Positions 40,219-50,017 of a stretch of 64,000 nucleotides of DNA are shown piece after piece. Positions within the stretch are counted from its first letter, which is position 1. Each line of letters begins with the position of its first letter. The stretch lies in assembly GCF_902859765.1 (NCBI RefSeq), contig NZ_CADIJV010000001.1, positions 124,001-188,000 of the forward strand, given 5' to 3'. This DNA is from Achromobacter pulmonis. Lineage in GTDB: Bacteria > Pseudomonadota > Gammaproteobacteria > Burkholderiales > Burkholderiaceae_B. The notes beneath the pieces are model-generated. The model ran no database searches. It was not told the DNA's origin and was given only the letters and a program-made list of their open reading frames with translations. Position numbers and translations under genes: made by a program.

Positions 40219-41184
40219 ATGCTGCCCGAACTACCTTCATTCGACGACGTCGCGCGCGCCAGCGAGCGCCTGGCCGGCCATGCGCATCGCACGCCGGTGC
40301 TGACCTCGACCACCGCCGACGCCATCGCCGGCGCCTCGCTGTTCTTCAAGTGCGAGAACTTCCAGCGCATGGGCGCGTTCAAGTTCCGCGGCGGCTTCAA
40401 CGCCATCGCGCGCCTGACCCCTGAGCAGCGTGCCGCCGGCGTGGTCACATTTTCGTCGGGCAACCATGCGCAGGCGATTGCGCTGGCCTCCAAGCTGCAG
40501 GGCGTGCAGGCCACCATCATCATGCCGCTGGATGCGCCCGCGGCCAAGCGCGCCGCCACCGAGGGCTACGGCGGCCGGATCGTCACCTACGACCGCTACA
40601 CCGAAGATCGCGAGGAAATCGCCCGCCGCATCCAGGCCGAGACCGGCGCCACGCTGATTCCGCCGTACGACCACGAGGACGTGATCGCGGGGCAGGGCAC
40701 CGCGGCCAAGGAGCTGTTCGAGGACGTCGGCGAATTGGATTACCTGTTCGTGTGCCTGGGCGGCGGCGGGCTGTTGTCGGGCTCGGCGCTGTCGGCGTTC
40801 GCGCTCAGTCCGCGCTGTCTGGTCTATGGCGTCGAGCCGGAAGCCGGCAACGACGGTCAGCAATCGCTGCGCAAGGGCGAGATCGTCCGCATCCAGGCGC
40901 CCAAGACCCTGGCCGATGGCGCCGCCACCACCCATCTGGGCCATCTGACCTTCCCCCTCATCCAGAAGTACGTGCGCGACATCGTCACGGTGACGGATGA
41001 GCAGTTGGTCTCGACCATGAAATTCTTCGCCGAGCGCATGAAGATGGTGGTGGAACCCACCGGCTGCCTGGCGGCCGCGGCCGTGCTGCAGGGGGTGGTG
41101 CCGGTGCGCGGCGCGCGCGTGGGCGTCATCATCAGCGGCGGCAACGTCGACCTTCCGGCCTACGGCAAGTTGCTGGCGGGCTGA
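40219..41184 (+). CDS. PLP-dependent threonine/serine dehydratase or serine racemase
   Basis: 321 residues, fold type II. The Schiff-base lysine is in 'MGAFKFRGGFNAI' near residue 53. The phosphate loop 'CLGGGGLLSGSA' and the 'SSGNHAQAIALAS' substrate loop are intact. The absence of the ~180-residue C-terminal regulatory domain separates it from biosynthetic IlvA. Members deaminate L-threonine or L-serine or racemise serine, which cannot be separated by sequence alone. It is the first of two plus-strand genes between ruvB and ruvA. Confidence 0.88.
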   Translation: MLPELPSFDDVARASERLAGHAHRTPVLTSTTADAIAGASLFFKCENFQRMGAFKFRGGFNAIARLTPEQRAAGVVTFSSGNHAQAIALASKLQGVQATIIMPLDAPAAKRAATEGYGGRIVTYDRYTEDREEIARRIQAETGATLIPPYDHEDVIAGQGTAAKELFEDVGELDYLFVCLGGGGLLSGSALSAFALSPRCLVYGVEPEAGNDGQQSLRKGEIVRIQAPKTLADGAATTHLGHLTFPLIQKYVRDIVTVTDEQLVSTMKFFAERMKMVVEPTGCLAAAAVLQGVVPVRGARVGVIISGGNVDLPAYGKLLAG

Positions 41185-41299
41185 CCCGGCCAGGCCGGAG
41201 CGCCGGCGGGATATCGTCCGGCGCTTTGGCCGCGCGCTTGCGGATGCGGCCGGTGCAAGGCAGAATCGGGCCTGAATCCTGAAGAACAGGGGCTGCTAC

Positions 41300-42220
41300 A
41301 TGCGTATCCTTGTCATCGGCGGCACCGGCTTCATCGGCCGTCATCTCATCGCCCGGCTGTCGGGCGGGCAGCACCAGATCCTGGTGCCCACCCGCCGCTA
41401 CGGCCAGGGGCGCGAACTCCAGATCCTGCCCACCGTCACGTTGGTCGACAGCGACGTGCATGACGACGACGCGCTCGATCGCCTCGTGCGCGGCTGCGAC
41501 GCCGTGGTCAACCTGGTCGGCATCCTGCACGGCAATGCCGGCCGACCCTATGGTTCCGATTTCGCGAAGGCGCACGTGCACCTGCCGCAACGCATCGCGC
41601 GCGCCTGCCGCCGCCAGGGCGTGCGCCGGCTGCTGCATGTCAGCGCGCTGGGGGCGGATTCCAGCGGCGCCAGCATGTACCAACGTTCCAAGGGCGATGG
41701 CGAGGCCGCCATCAAGCAGGAACTGGTCGGCTGGCGCGAAGGCGGCTGGACCCTCTTTCGCCCGTCGGTGGTGTTCGGGCCTGATGACAATTTCACCAAC
41801 CTGTTCGCGCGTCTGGCGCGCTGGCTGCCGGTGCTGCCGCTGGCCGGCGCGAATGCGCGCATGCAGCCGGTGTATGTGGGCGACGTGGTGGCGGCGATGC
41901 TGGCGGCGCTGGGCGATACGCATACCTGCGGCAAGACTTACGAGCTGGGCGGGCCGCAGGTCTACACCCTGGGCGAGATCGCGCGCCTGTGCGCAGCCTG
42001 GAGTGGCCATCCGCGGCCCGTGGTGGGCATGCCGATGGGCGTGGGCCGCATGCAGGCCTTGCTGTTCGAATGCCTGCCGGGCGAACCGCTGATGTCGCGC
42101 GACAATCTCGATTCCCTGCGCAGCGACAACGTCTGCGGCGCGCCGATGGCGCCCGAATTGAACGTGGTGCCGACCGGCCTGGAGGCCGTGGCGCCCGGTT
42201 ACCTGGCGCCGGCGCGATAG
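41300..42220 (+). CDS. Complex I NDUFA9-like atypical SDR (NAD(P)-binding)
   Basis: 306 residues. The Rossmann motif is 'RILVIGGTGFIGRHLIARL', and the 'VNLVGIL' and 'HVSALGADSSGASMYQRSKG' segments are typical of the NDUFA9/atypical SDR branch. Here YQRSKG takes the place of YxxxK. It lies between the dehydratase and ruvA and converges with ruvA (23 bp apart). Many betaproteobacteria carry such a gene near other core genes. The substrate is unknown and a role as a respiratory or quinone-linked auxiliary is only suggested by family name. Confidence 0.82.
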   Translation: MRILVIGGTGFIGRHLIARLSGGQHQILVPTRRYGQGRELQILPTVTLVDSDVHDDDALDRLVRGCDAVVNLVGILHGNAGRPYGSDFAKAHVHLPQRIARACRRQGVRRLLHVSALGADSSGASMYQRSKGDGEAAIKQELVGWREGGWTLFRPSVVFGPDDNFTNLFARLARWLPVLPLAGANARMQPVYVGDVVAAMLAALGDTHTCGKTYELGGPQVYTLGEIARLCAAWSGHPRPVVGMPMGVGRMQALLFECLPGEPLMSRDNLDSLRSDNVCGAPMAPELNVVPTGLEAVAPGYLAPAR

Positions 42221-42242
42221 GGGCGCGGTCCGGGCGCGCCGC

Positions 42243-42815
42243 TCAGCGCACCAGCGCCTTCAAGGCCTGCTTGATGCCGTCCGACACGCCGACGCCTTCC
42301 GGCAGCGTCTTCAGGGCCGACAACGATTCCTTCTCGGAGTACCCCAGCGCCAGCAGCGCATTCAGGATGTCGGACTGGTTGTCCTGCACCGCGTGCGCGC
42401 TGGCGCCGATGTCCGCGCCCAGCTTGCCGCGCATTTCCAGCAGCAGACGTTCGGCGGTCTTCTTGCCGATGCCCGGCACGCGCGTCAGGCGGCCCGATTC
42501 CTGCAGCGTGATGGCCTGGGCCAGATCGGCCACCGACAGGCCCGACAGGACCGATAGCGCGGTGCGAGCGCCGATGCCGCTGACCTTGATCAGCTCGCGG
42601 AAGGCGCTGCGTTCGCCGGCGGTGGCGAAGCCATAGAGGATGTGGGCGTCTTCGCGCACCGTCAGGTGCGTATACAAGGTGACGCGCGCGCCGGTTTCCG
42701 GCAGCGAATACAGCGTGCTCATGGGCACGTCGATGTCATAGCCCAGACCGTTGACGTCCACGCACACAGTGGGCGGCAGTTTCTCGATCAGGGTTCCGGT
42801 GATGCGTCCGATCAT
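42243..42815 (-). CDS. ruvA: Holliday junction DNA-binding protein RuvA
   Basis: 190 residues. It starts '[20 protein letters not shown]', with an OB-fold, two helix-hairpin-helix units ('[19 protein letters not shown]' and '[19 protein letters not shown]') and the C-terminal three-helix domain that contacts RuvB ('[19 protein letters not shown]'). It tetramerises on four-way junctions. It follows ruvC by 91 bp on the same strand. Confidence 0.96.
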   Translation of the reverse strand: MIGRITGTLIEKLPPTVCVDVNGLGYDIDVPMSTLYSLPETGARVTLYTHLTVREDAHILYGFATAGERSAFRELIKVSGIGARTALSVLSGLSVADLAQAITLQESGRLTRVPGIGKKTAERLLLEMRGKLGADIGASAHAVQDNQSDILNALLALGYSEKESLSALKTLPEGVGVSDGIKQALKALVR

Positions 42816-42906
42816 GGTGGCAGTGGCCTGGCAAAAGAGGGGCCGCGTCAGTCGCGGCGGATGCGGGGATTCTATACGGGTCCGCGCGCCGGGGGGCGGG
42901 CCCGCC

Positions 42907-43455
42907 TCAGCCGAGCAGGCGGCCGTTGCGCATGCGGGTTCTGCCGCCCAGGCTCAGGCGGGTGCCCAGTTGCGTCAGCTTGTCCTGCAAGGGGCCGACG
43001 TGGGCGTGGCAGATGGCACAGGCCAGGGCGTCGGCCGAGTCGGGGGCGGGCGTGCCGTCCAGCGCCAGCAGGTGCTGCACCATCATCTGCACCTGCTCCT
43101 TGGCGGCGCGGCCGGTGCCCACCACCGCCTTCTTGATCTGCAGCGCGGTGTACTCATGCACCGCCAGCGAACTGTCGGCCAGCGCGCAAAGCGCCGCGCC
43201 GCGCGCCTGGCCCAGCAGCAGGGTGGAGGCCGGATTGGTGTTCAGGAAGACGATTTCCAGCGCGGCCACGTCGGGTTGCGTGTCGCGCGCCACCTGGCGC
43301 AGATTGTCCAGGATGACCTTGAGGCGTTCGGACAGCGTCAGCGCCGGCGGCACCACGATGGTGCCGCTGGCGACGTAACGCAGGCGCGGGCCGTCGGCAT
43401 CGATCACACCGAAGCCGGTGCGGCGCAAGCCGGGATCGATGCCGAGGACGCGCAT
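42907..43455 (-). CDS. ruvC: Holliday junction resolvase RuvC
   Basis: 182 residues. The catalytic acidic residues lie in '[18 protein letters not shown]' (Asp7), '[14 protein letters not shown]', and the C-terminal '[14 protein letters not shown]'. It cleaves junctions bound by RuvAB. Its ATG overlaps the purH stop codon (TGATG), so the transcription order is purH, ruvC, ruvA. Confidence 0.96.
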   Translation of the reverse strand: MRVLGIDPGLRRTGFGVIDADGPRLRYVASGTIVVPPALTLSERLKVILDNLRQVARDTQPDVAALEIVFLNTNPASTLLLGQARGAALCALADSSLAVHEYTALQIKKAVVGTGRAAKEQVQMMVQHLLALDGTPAPDSADALACAICHAHVGPLQDKLTQLGTRLSLGGRTRMRNGRLLG

Positions 43456-45044
43456 CAGTGGCGGAAGTGGCGGGTGCCGGTCAGCACCATGGCGATGCCG
43501 TGCTCGTCGGCCGCGGCGATGACTTCGTCATCGCGCACGCTGCCGCCGGGCTGGATCACGCAGGTCGCGCCCGCGGCCACCACCACGTCCAGGCCATCGC
43601 GGAACGGGAAGAAGGCGTCCGAGGCCACCGCCGAGCCCTTCAGCGTCAGGCCGGCGTTCTCGGCCTTGATCGAGGCGATGCGGGCCGAGTCGATGCGGCT
43701 CATCTGGCCGGCGCCCACGCCCAGCGTCATGCCGCCGCCGACGAACACGATGGCGTTGGACTTGACGTACTTGGCGACCTTCCAGGCGAACGCCAGGTCG
43801 TTCATTTCCTGCTCGGTGGGCTGGCGCTTGGTGACCACTTTCAGGGCGTCGCGCGGCACGTTGTAGGCATCCGGCGTCTGCACCAGCCAGCCGCCGCCGA
43901 CGCGCTTGACGTCGAAGGCGTTCTGGCCCGTGCCCATCGGCACTTCCAGCACGCGCACGTTCTTCTTGGCGGCCAGGATGGCGAGCGCCGCGCCGTCATA
44001 GGCGGGCGCCAGCAGCACTTCCAGGAACTGGGCGCTGACCGCTTCGGCAGTGGCGGCGTCGACCGGGCGGTTGAAGGCGATGATGCCGCCGAAGGCCGAG
44101 GTCGGGTCGGTCTTGAAGGCCTGCTGGTAGGCGCCCAGGGTGTCGGCCGCCACGGCCACGCCGCAGGGGTTGGCGTGCTTGACGATGACGCAGGCGGGCG
44201 CCTCGAAGCTGCGCGCGCATTCCCAGGCGGCATCGGCGTCGGCGATGTTGTTGTACGACAGTTCCTTGCCCTGCAACTGGCGGTAGTTGCCCAGCAGGCC
44301 GGCGGGACGTTGCGCGTCGACGTAGAACGCCGCATTCTGGTGCGGGTTCTCGCCATAGCGCAGCGCTTGCTGTTGCTTGACCTGCAGGGTCAGCGTGCCG
44401 GGCCATTCCTGGCGGGCCGGCACGGCATCCTGCGCCGGCTCGGCCTCGGTCAGGCTGGTCAGGTAGGCGGCGATGGCGCCATCGTAGGCGGCGGTGTGGG
44501 CGTAGACCTTGGCGGCCAGCGCCAGGCGCAGGCCGTAGGAGGTGGCGCCGCCCTGGTCCATTTCGGACAGTACGCGCGAATAGTCGGCCGGGTCGATCAC
44601 CACCGTCACGCCACCGGCCTCGGTGCCGTGGTTCTTGGCGGCGGCGCGCAGCATGGCCGGGCCGCCGATGTCGATGTTCTCGACCGCGTCGGCGAACGTG
44701 CAATCGGGCTTGGCCACGGTTTCGCGGAACGGATACAGGTTGACCACCAGCATGTCGATGCGATCGATGCCGGCCGCCTTGATGGTGTCCATGTGCTCGG
44801 CGCTGTCGCGGCGGGCCAGCAGGCCGCCGTGGATCTTCGGGTGCAGCGTCTTGACGCGGCCGTCCAGGATCTCGGGCGAGCCGGTATGGGCGGCCACTTC
44901 GGTGACGGTCAGGCCGGCGTCGGCCAGCAGGCGGGCGGTGCCGCCGGTCGACAGCAGGCGTACGCCACGCGCGGCCAGGGCGCGGGCAAATTCAACGATG
45001 CCGGTCTTGTCGGACACCGAAAGCAGGGCGGTTTCGATTTTCAT
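43455..45044 (-). CDS. purH: Bifunctional AICAR formyltransferase/IMP cyclohydrolase PurH
   Basis: 529 residues. The N-terminal MGS-like IMP cyclohydrolase domain starts '[20 protein letters not shown]' and includes '[15 protein letters not shown]'. The formyltransferase domain has '[16 protein letters not shown]' and '[13 protein letters not shown]', including the catalytic Lys-His. It performs the last two steps of purine synthesis. It lies downstream of dusB-fis and is translationally coupled to ruvC. Confidence 0.97.
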   Translation of the reverse strand: MKIETALLSVSDKTGIVEFARALAARGVRLLSTGGTARLLADAGLTVTEVAAHTGSPEILDGRVKTLHPKIHGGLLARRDSAEHMDTIKAAGIDRIDMLVVNLYPFRETVAKPDCTFADAVENIDIGGPAMLRAAAKNHGTEAGGVTVVIDPADYSRVLSEMDQGGATSYGLRLALAAKVYAHTAAYDGAIAAYLTSLTEAEPAQDAVPARQEWPGTLTLQVKQQQALRYGENPHQNAAFYVDAQRPAGLLGNYRQLQGKELSYNNIADADAAWECARSFEAPACVIVKHANPCGVAVAADTLGAYQQAFKTDPTSAFGGIIAFNRPVDAATAEAVSAQFLEVLLAPAYDGAALAILAAKKNVRVLEVPMGTGQNAFDVKRVGGGWLVQTPDAYNVPRDALKVVTKRQPTEQEMNDLAFAWKVAKYVKSNAIVFVGGGMTLGVGAGQMSRIDSARIASIKAENAGLTLKGSAVASDAFFPFRDGLDVVVAAGATCVIQPGGSVRDDEVIAAADEHGIAMVLTGTRHFRH

Positions 45045-45146
45045 GGTGAGGGACGGGAGTGGGGCGCGTACGCCTGTCTCGCTTCAGGTCGGGATGGGAA
45101 ATCGGTGAAGCGGGCGCGCCTGCCGGCCCGCCCGCGCGGCAATGCT

Positions 45147-45386
45147 CTATACCTGGATGTTGTGGGCCAGCAGCTTCTTGCGCAGGGTGTTGCGGGTGAT
45201 GCCCAGCATTTCGGATGCCCGCGACTGATTGCCGCCAGACCGTTCCAACGCCACTTCAAGCACCGGGCGCTCCACGCAGCGCATCACCATGTCCCACATG
45301 TCGTGGGGCTCGGATTCACCCAGGTCTTCGAAATAGCGCTCCAGGCTGGCGCGCACGCATTCTTCCAGGACATCTTTCTTGCTCAT
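45147..45386 (-). CDS. fis: Fis-family DNA-binding protein
   Basis: 79 residues. The C-terminal helix-turn-helix 'ALERSGGNQSRASEMLGITRNTLRKKL' (given in part as GGNQSRASEMLGITRNTLRK) is the Fis signature. The N-terminal part has the helices typical of short betaproteobacterial Fis. It is a nucleoid-associated regulator, in the conserved dusB-fis pair, with 36 bp between the two genes. Confidence 0.93.
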   Translation of the reverse strand: MSKKDVLEECVRASLERYFEDLGESEPHDMWDMVMRCVERPVLEVALERSGGNQSRASEMLGITRNTLRKKLLAHNIQV

Positions 45387-45422
45387 CGGAGTACAGATAT
45401 TTTTATGTTGGTGTTGAGGCGG

Positions 45423-46448
45423 TTATGCCGCCAGCAGGGCTTTCGCGACCGGCGCCGGGTTGGGGTTGCCGTCACGGGAAAGATTGAGGAACCATTCCGA
45501 CACCGCCCGCCACTGGTCGCGGGTGTTGTCGATGAGGTTCATGCGGTCGCGGAACGAGTCCGCGCCCGGCAGGCCGTCCAGATACCACCCTATGTGCTTG
45601 CGCGCCGTGCGTACGCCGGTGTGTTCGCCATAGAAGCGGTAGTGGTCGTCGAGATGTTCGAGCAGCAGTTCGCGCATTTCCCCATAGCTGGGAGGGGCCA
45701 GTATTTCGCCCGTGCGCAGATAGTGATCAACTTCGCGGAAGATCCAGGGCCGCCCTTGGGCTGCCCGGCCGATCATGACCGCGTCGGCGCCAGTGTAATC
45801 CAGGACGCGCCTGGCCTTTTCGGGCGAGTCGATATCGCCATTGGCGATCAGCGGGATTTTCAGCTCGGCGCGGACGGCGCGGATAGTGTCATATTCCGCC
45901 TCGCCCGTATAGAGGTCGGCGCGCGTGCGTCCATGCAGTGTGAGCGCGGCGATGCCGGCGTTTTCGGCCAGCCTGGCCACGCGCAGGGCGTTGCGGCTGT
46001 CGCGGTCCCAGCCGGTGCGGGTCTTGAGCGTGACCGGCACGCCCAGCGGCGCGCAGGCCTCGACCACGGCCTCCAGGATGCGGGCGATCAGGTCCTCGTG
46101 GCGCAGCAGGGCCGAGCCCGAGGCGACGTTGCAGACCTTTTTTACCGGGCAGCCCATGTTGATGTCGATGATGCGCGCGCCCTTGTTGGCGTTGAACACG
46201 GCGGCCTCGGCCATCATGGCCGGGTCGGCCCCGGCGATCTGCACCGATATGGGGGCGATCTCGCCATCGTGATTCAGACGGCGCGAGGTCTTGACGCTAT
46301 CCCACAGCCTGGGGTTGCTGGCGGCCATTTCCGAGACGGCATAACCCGCCCCCAGTTTCTTGCAGAGCTGACGGAAAGGGCGGTCCGTCACGCCCGCCAT
46401 GGGCGCGACCAGAACGTTGTTGGGAAGAGTCCACGGGCCGATGCGCAT
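45423..46448 (-). CDS. dusB: tRNA-dihydrouridine synthase DusB
   Basis: 341 residues from MRIGPWTLPNNVLVAPMAGV, matching the usual DusB N-terminus. A GTG at 46454 would add two residues but has no better ribosome-binding site. The FMN-binding TIM barrel has 'APMAGVTDRPFRQLC', the catalytic Cys in 'DINMGCPVKKVCNVASGSAL', and 'LTLHGRTRADLYTG'. It reduces uridine in the tRNA D-loop. It is the first gene of dusB-fis. Confidence 0.94.
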   Translation of the reverse strand: MRIGPWTLPNNVLVAPMAGVTDRPFRQLCKKLGAGYAVSEMAASNPRLWDSVKTSRRLNHDGEIAPISVQIAGADPAMMAEAAVFNANKGARIIDINMGCPVKKVCNVASGSALLRHEDLIARILEAVVEACAPLGVPVTLKTRTGWDRDSRNALRVARLAENAGIAALTLHGRTRADLYTGEAEYDTIRAVRAELKIPLIANGDIDSPEKARRVLDYTGADAVMIGRAAQGRPWIFREVDHYLRTGEILAPPSYGEMRELLLEHLDDHYRFYGEHTGVRTARKHIGWYLDGLPGADSFRDRMNLIDNTRDQWRAVSEWFLNLSRDGNPNPAPVAKALLAA

Positions 46449-46529
46449 GCTCACATTTTAACCGGCTCGATCGAACCCTCTTTTTTGTCCCGCAACCGCT
46501 TGGTAACAGCCGGACGAAAAAGGGCAGGA

Positions 46530-47687
46530 TCAGACCCGGAAACCCTGTAGCAGATGGCGCGCCAGCGGCGCCCGCAGTGGCGTGGCCAGGTCCAGGCCCA
46601 GCAGGGCCAGGCCGCAGGCATGCTCGACCGGCGCCAGGCCGGTGGCGAAGATGCGCGGCATCAGGTCGGTGACACTGGCGGTGATGAGCCGGTCCACCTG
46701 GCGTGCGCGGGCGAAATCGCGCAGCGCCTGGGCCGGAGTGGCGTTCGGCTGCGCCAGCCAGCCGCCCAGTGACTGGGCCAGCCGGGCGGCATCGCGCAGT
46801 CCCAGGTTGAGCCCCTGGCCGGCCACCGGGTGCAGCGTCTGCGCCGCATTGCCGATCACGGCTACGCGGCCTTGCACCAGGCCGCGGCGCGCGTTCAGCG
46901 CCAGCGGGAAGACGTGGCGCGGCGCCTGGCACGTCAGGCGGCCGAGACGATCGCCAAAGGCCGCGCTCAGGGCCTGCGAGAAGGCGAGATTGTCCAGCGC
47001 CGCCAGTTCGGCCGCGCGCTCGGGCGCGCTGCACCAGACCACTGAATAAGCGTCCGGGGTCTGCGGGTGCGGCAGCAGCGCCAGCGGCCCCTCGGCGGTG
47101 AAGCGCTCCCAGGCCCAGCCGCGGCGCGGCAGGCTGGCGTGGGCGGTGGTCAGCAGGGCGTGCTGGCCGTAGTCGCGGCGCACGTCGCCGCCGCCGGCGC
47201 CATCGGACTGCACCGCGATCCGGCAACTCAGCGCGGTCTCCCCCTGGCTGATGCGCACGCCGTCGGCATCCTGGCCATCGACCACGGCCGGCGGCCCGGA
47301 CAGCAGCGTGACACCGCTGGCGGCTACGCATTCCTCCAGCCTGGCGTGCAGCGCCGAGTAGGCGACCACGCAGCCCAGCTGCGGTACGTCGAAATCGGTG
47401 TTGCGGATCACGCTGCGGCCGAGTCGGCCGCGCTGCGAGACGTGGATGTTGAGGATGTCCGCCGACCTGGCCGGCCAGGCATGCAACGATTCGAGCAGCA
47501 CGCGGCTGCCATGGTTCATGGCCAGCACGCGCGGGTCGGTGGCGGGCACGGCGGCGGGCGCAGCCGCCGCGCCCTGCAGCAGGGCAATGCGGGACGGGTC
47601 CGGCGCCACGCGCGCCAGCATCAACGCCAGGACACGCCCCACGGGGCCGGCGCCGAGAATCGCAATGTCGAAGGCGGAGAGAGTCAT
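46530..47687 (-). CDS. UbiH/UbiF-type FAD-dependent hydroxylase
   Basis: 385 residues. The FAD site is 'AILGAGPVGRVLALML', followed by a 'VDGQDADGVRI' NAD(P)-linked middle region and the third motif 'VIGNAAQTLHPVAGQGLNLG', where Asn replaces the usual Asp of GDAAH. Members hydroxylate the ubiquinone ring. Which ring position (UbiH, UbiF or VisC/UbiI) cannot be decided. It lies upstream of dusB on the minus strand, 81 bp away, and is divergent from the TM2 gene. Confidence 0.9.
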   Translation of the reverse strand: MTLSAFDIAILGAGPVGRVLALMLARVAPDPSRIALLQGAAAAPAAVPATDPRVLAMNHGSRVLLESLHAWPARSADILNIHVSQRGRLGRSVIRNTDFDVPQLGCVVAYSALHARLEECVAASGVTLLSGPPAVVDGQDADGVRISQGETALSCRIAVQSDGAGGGDVRRDYGQHALLTTAHASLPRRGWAWERFTAEGPLALLPHPQTPDAYSVVWCSAPERAAELAALDNLAFSQALSAAFGDRLGRLTCQAPRHVFPLALNARRGLVQGRVAVIGNAAQTLHPVAGQGLNLGLRDAARLAQSLGGWLAQPNATPAQALRDFARARQVDRLITASVTDLMPRIFATGLAPVEHACGLALLGLDLATPLRAPLARHLLQGFRV

Positions 47688-47766
47688 GCCGGGATTTTAC
47701 CTGTCCACTACAATCCGGTTCTGCCGGCGCGGCTTGGCGCCCGGGACCCATTACCGGTTGATCGAT

Positions 47767-48231
47767 ATGACGCAGCTTGAGGCTTCTTCTTCGCTGTCCG
47801 CCACCGTCGCGCGCCGCCCTCGCGGCAAGGTCGCCGTCGGCCTGCTGGCCTGTCTGTTCGGCTGGCTCGGCGCGCACTGGTGGTACCTGGGGCGGCGCCA
47901 TGCCTGGCTGGTGACGACGCTGGCGCTGCTCAGTCTGTTCTGCGCGCTGCGCTACTACCCCGTCTGGTACGACAACCCGGCCTTCTTCCTCTTGTTCATT
48001 CCCATGATCGACGGTTTCATCGAGAGCGCGGTGTTCTCGCTGATGCCGGACGAGAAATTCGACCGGCGCTACAACCCCGGGCTACCGCCATCGCCGAAGA
48101 CCGGCTGGGGGCCGGTGCTGGTCGCCATCCTGGCCTGCCTGGTCGGCGCCACCGTATCCATGTTCGCCATCGCGATGGTGGTGGTCTATGTGTGGGTGGC
48201 GATGGGCTGGCTGGATGGGCTGGCGCTGTAG
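47767..48231 (+). CDS. TM2-domain membrane protein
   Basis: 154 residues. The TM2 domain is 'KVAVGLLACLFGWLGAHWWY' followed by a charged turn 'LGRRHAWLV' and a second helix. Two or three more helices follow with a short loop, 'MPDEKFDRRYNPGLPPSPKT'. Function of TM2 proteins in bacteria is unknown. The start at ATG 47767 was chosen over an open frame extending upstream to 47398, which overlaps the divergent ubiH-like gene. Confidence 0.8.
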   Translation: MTQLEASSSLSATVARRPRGKVAVGLLACLFGWLGAHWWYLGRRHAWLVTTLALLSLFCALRYYPVWYDNPAFFLLFIPMIDGFIESAVFSLMPDEKFDRRYNPGLPPSPKTGWGPVLVAILACLVGATVSMFAIAMVVVYVWVAMGWLDGLAL

Positions 48232-48297
48232 GCCGGGGGCGGGCCGGCGGGAGGCGCGCCGCGCCCGGCAAGCGGCGCGGCCCCGCGTGCCGATGGG

Positions 48298-49641
48298 TTA
48301 TTCGCGCATCAGCGCCTCGATTTCGCCGGCCTGCACCGGCACGCCGCGGGTAATCAGCTCGCAACCCTCGTCCGTCACCAGCGCATCGTCCTCGGTGCGG
48401 ATGCCGATGTTCCAATAGGCCTCGGGCACGTCATCGGCCGGGCGGACATAGATGCCCGGCTCGATCGTCAGCATCATGCCGGTTTCCAGCTTGCGCCAGG
48501 GGCGCTCGGCGCCTGGCGCCGCGCCCGGCTGGCGGTAGTCGCCCACGTCATGCACGTCCAGCCCCAGCCAGTGGCCCGTGCGGTGCATATAGAAGCGGCT
48601 GTAGTCGCCCGACTCGATCACCCCGTCCAGCGACCCTTTGAGCAGTTTCAGGTCGAGCATGCCCTGCGCCAGCACGCGGACCGCGGCCTCGTGGCCGTCG
48701 TTCCAGCCGCGGCCCGGCGCGGTGGCCTGGGCCGCGGCCTCCTGGGCCGCCACCGTCAGGTCGTACAGGGCGCGCTGGGGGCCGCTGTAGCGGCCATTCA
48801 CCGGGAAGGTGCGGGTGATGTCGCTGGCGTAGCTGTCGACTTCGCAGCCGGCGTCAATCAGCACCAGGTCGCCGTCGCGCAGCACCGCTTCGCCGGCAGG
48901 GTAGTGCAGCACGCAGGCATTGGCGCCGGCCGCGACGATGCTGTTGTAGGCCACCGCCTGGGCGCCGTGGCGGCGGAACTCATACAGCAGTTCCGCTTCC
49001 AGTTCGTATTCGCGCATGCCCGCGCGAGTGGCCCGCATGGCGCGCGCGTGGGCGCCAGCGGAGATCTTGGCGGCGCGCCGCATCGCGGCGATTTCGCTGG
49101 CGTCCTTGATCAGCCGCATCTCGGCCAGGATCGGGCGGATGTCCAGTTGCCGCGCGGGCGGCTGGTGGCCGCCGCGGCTGGCTTCGCGCGCCGCCGCCAG
49201 CCAGCGGTGCAGCCGGCCGTCGCTGCGCTTGTCGCCCGCCAGCGGCGCATACAGGGTCGGCTGGTCCAGCAGCAGCTTGGGCACCAGTTCGTCCAGCGCG
49301 TCCAGAGGATGCGCGTCGTCGAAGCCGAAGTGCTCGGCCGCCGCTTCCGGGCCGAAGCGCCGGCCTTCCCAGATCTCGTGCTCGATATGGCGAGGCCGGC
49401 AGAACAGCAGGGCGCGGTCGGTGGCCCCGGCGATCAGCACCAGCCAGGCGCCGGGTTCGGTGAAACCAGTGAGGTAGAAGAAGTCGCTGTCGTGCCGGTA
49501 GGGGTATTCGGCGTCACGGTTGCGGATGGCTTCGGGCGCGGTGGCCAGGACGGCGATGCCGCCGCCGTCGGCGCGCATCCGCGCCATCAGGCGCTGGCGG
49601 CGGGCGGCAAAAGGGGCGATATCGGTGGGAGGCAGGCTCAT
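48298..49641 (-). CDS. pepP: Xaa-Pro aminopeptidase PepP
   Basis: 447 residues from the ATG at 49641. The N-terminal AMP_N domain is followed by the pita-bread catalytic domain with metal ligands in 'VLIDAGCEVDSYASDITRTF' (two Asp), 'HRTGHWLGLDVHD' (His), 'LTIEPGIYV' (Glu) and 'GIRTEDDALVT' (Glu). It removes N-terminal residues next to proline and uses Mn2+. Notably the neighbouring gene on the other side of the gap is under a Mn2+ riboswitch. Confidence 0.94.
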   Translation of the reverse strand: MSLPPTDIAPFAARRQRLMARMRADGGGIAVLATAPEAIRNRDAEYPYRHDSDFFYLTGFTEPGAWLVLIAGATDRALLFCRPRHIEHEIWEGRRFGPEAAAEHFGFDDAHPLDALDELVPKLLLDQPTLYAPLAGDKRSDGRLHRWLAAAREASRGGHQPPARQLDIRPILAEMRLIKDASEIAAMRRAAKISAGAHARAMRATRAGMREYELEAELLYEFRRHGAQAVAYNSIVAAGANACVLHYPAGEAVLRDGDLVLIDAGCEVDSYASDITRTFPVNGRYSGPQRALYDLTVAAQEAAAQATAPGRGWNDGHEAAVRVLAQGMLDLKLLKGSLDGVIESGDYSRFYMHRTGHWLGLDVHDVGDYRQPGAAPGAERPWRKLETGMMLTIEPGIYVRPADDVPEAYWNIGIRTEDDALVTDEGCELITRGVPVQAGEIEALMRE

Positions 49642-49752
49642 GGGCAAGGGGGGCGCAAGGCCCGGCGGGAAGCTGTGGTGCCACTTACTTTACTCGCCGT
49701 GCCGCCGATGCGACAGCCCGCGCGCATTCCCCCACCCGACACATGGATTCAC

Positions 49753-49780
49753 TGGACTGTCACCGATGGACTGCTACAAT
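49753..49780 (+). promoter_or_regulatory. Promoter of the riboswitch-controlled exchanger gene
   Basis: TGGACT (49753-49758), 16 nt spacing, then TACAAT (49775-49780). This places the start point near 49787, a few bases before the 5' edge of the riboswitch. The rest of the gap after pepP (49642-49752) shows nothing recognisable. Confidence 0.65.
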
Positions 49781-49793
49781 CGCGGCTCTGTCA

Positions 49794-49944
49794 TTGGGGA
49801 GTAGCCATCCTTTGTCCCCAAAGGAGTTAGCGTCAACAGACTTGGTGGTTCGGTACCGCGCAGCGGTCGCCAGAACGCCATGGCGCTAACGGTCTCCATG
49901 CCGCGGTCCGCCCGCGCATGGATCAGCCAGGCGAGACCTTTGGC
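49794..49944 (+). ncRNA. yybP-ykoY (manganese) riboswitch aptamer
   Basis: The conserved 5' block TTGGGGAGTAGCC (from 49794), the internal GCGTCAACAGACTTGG (from about 49831) and the 3' block AGGCGAGACCTTTGG (from 49928) match the yybP-ykoY family in sequence, order and spacing. These RNAs bind Mn2+ and turn on exporters or metal-handling proteins. The helices between the blocks are GC-rich and compact. The aptamer sits directly upstream of a CaCA-type exchanger, a gene class known to carry it. The hairpin at 49967-50014 could be the expression platform. Confidence 0.88.
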
Positions 49945-49966
49945 CGCGTAGCGTTCACCCTGGCCG

Positions 49967-50014
49967 GGCGAGCCGCTGCGTCGCGCCAATTGGTTTCTGC
50001 TCGTCCGGCTCGTC
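49967..50014 (+). promoter_or_regulatory. Possible expression platform of the riboswitch
   Basis: GGCGAGCC at 49967-49974 can pair with GGCTCGTC at 50007-50014 (eight pairs, one of them G-U). The second arm ends 3 nt before the ATG at 50018, so the helix would hide the initiation region. No Shine-Dalgarno sequence lies in front of this ATG, and no T-run follows, so translational rather than transcriptional control is inferred. Confidence 0.5.
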
Positions 50015-50017
50015 CCC

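Noticed and set aside
43458-46550. A 1,030-codon open frame on the plus strand opposite purH, fis and dusB
   Set aside because: It is the antisense of three well-supported genes, with Arg/Gly/Ala/His/Gln-rich composition typical of frames that stay open only because of high GC content.
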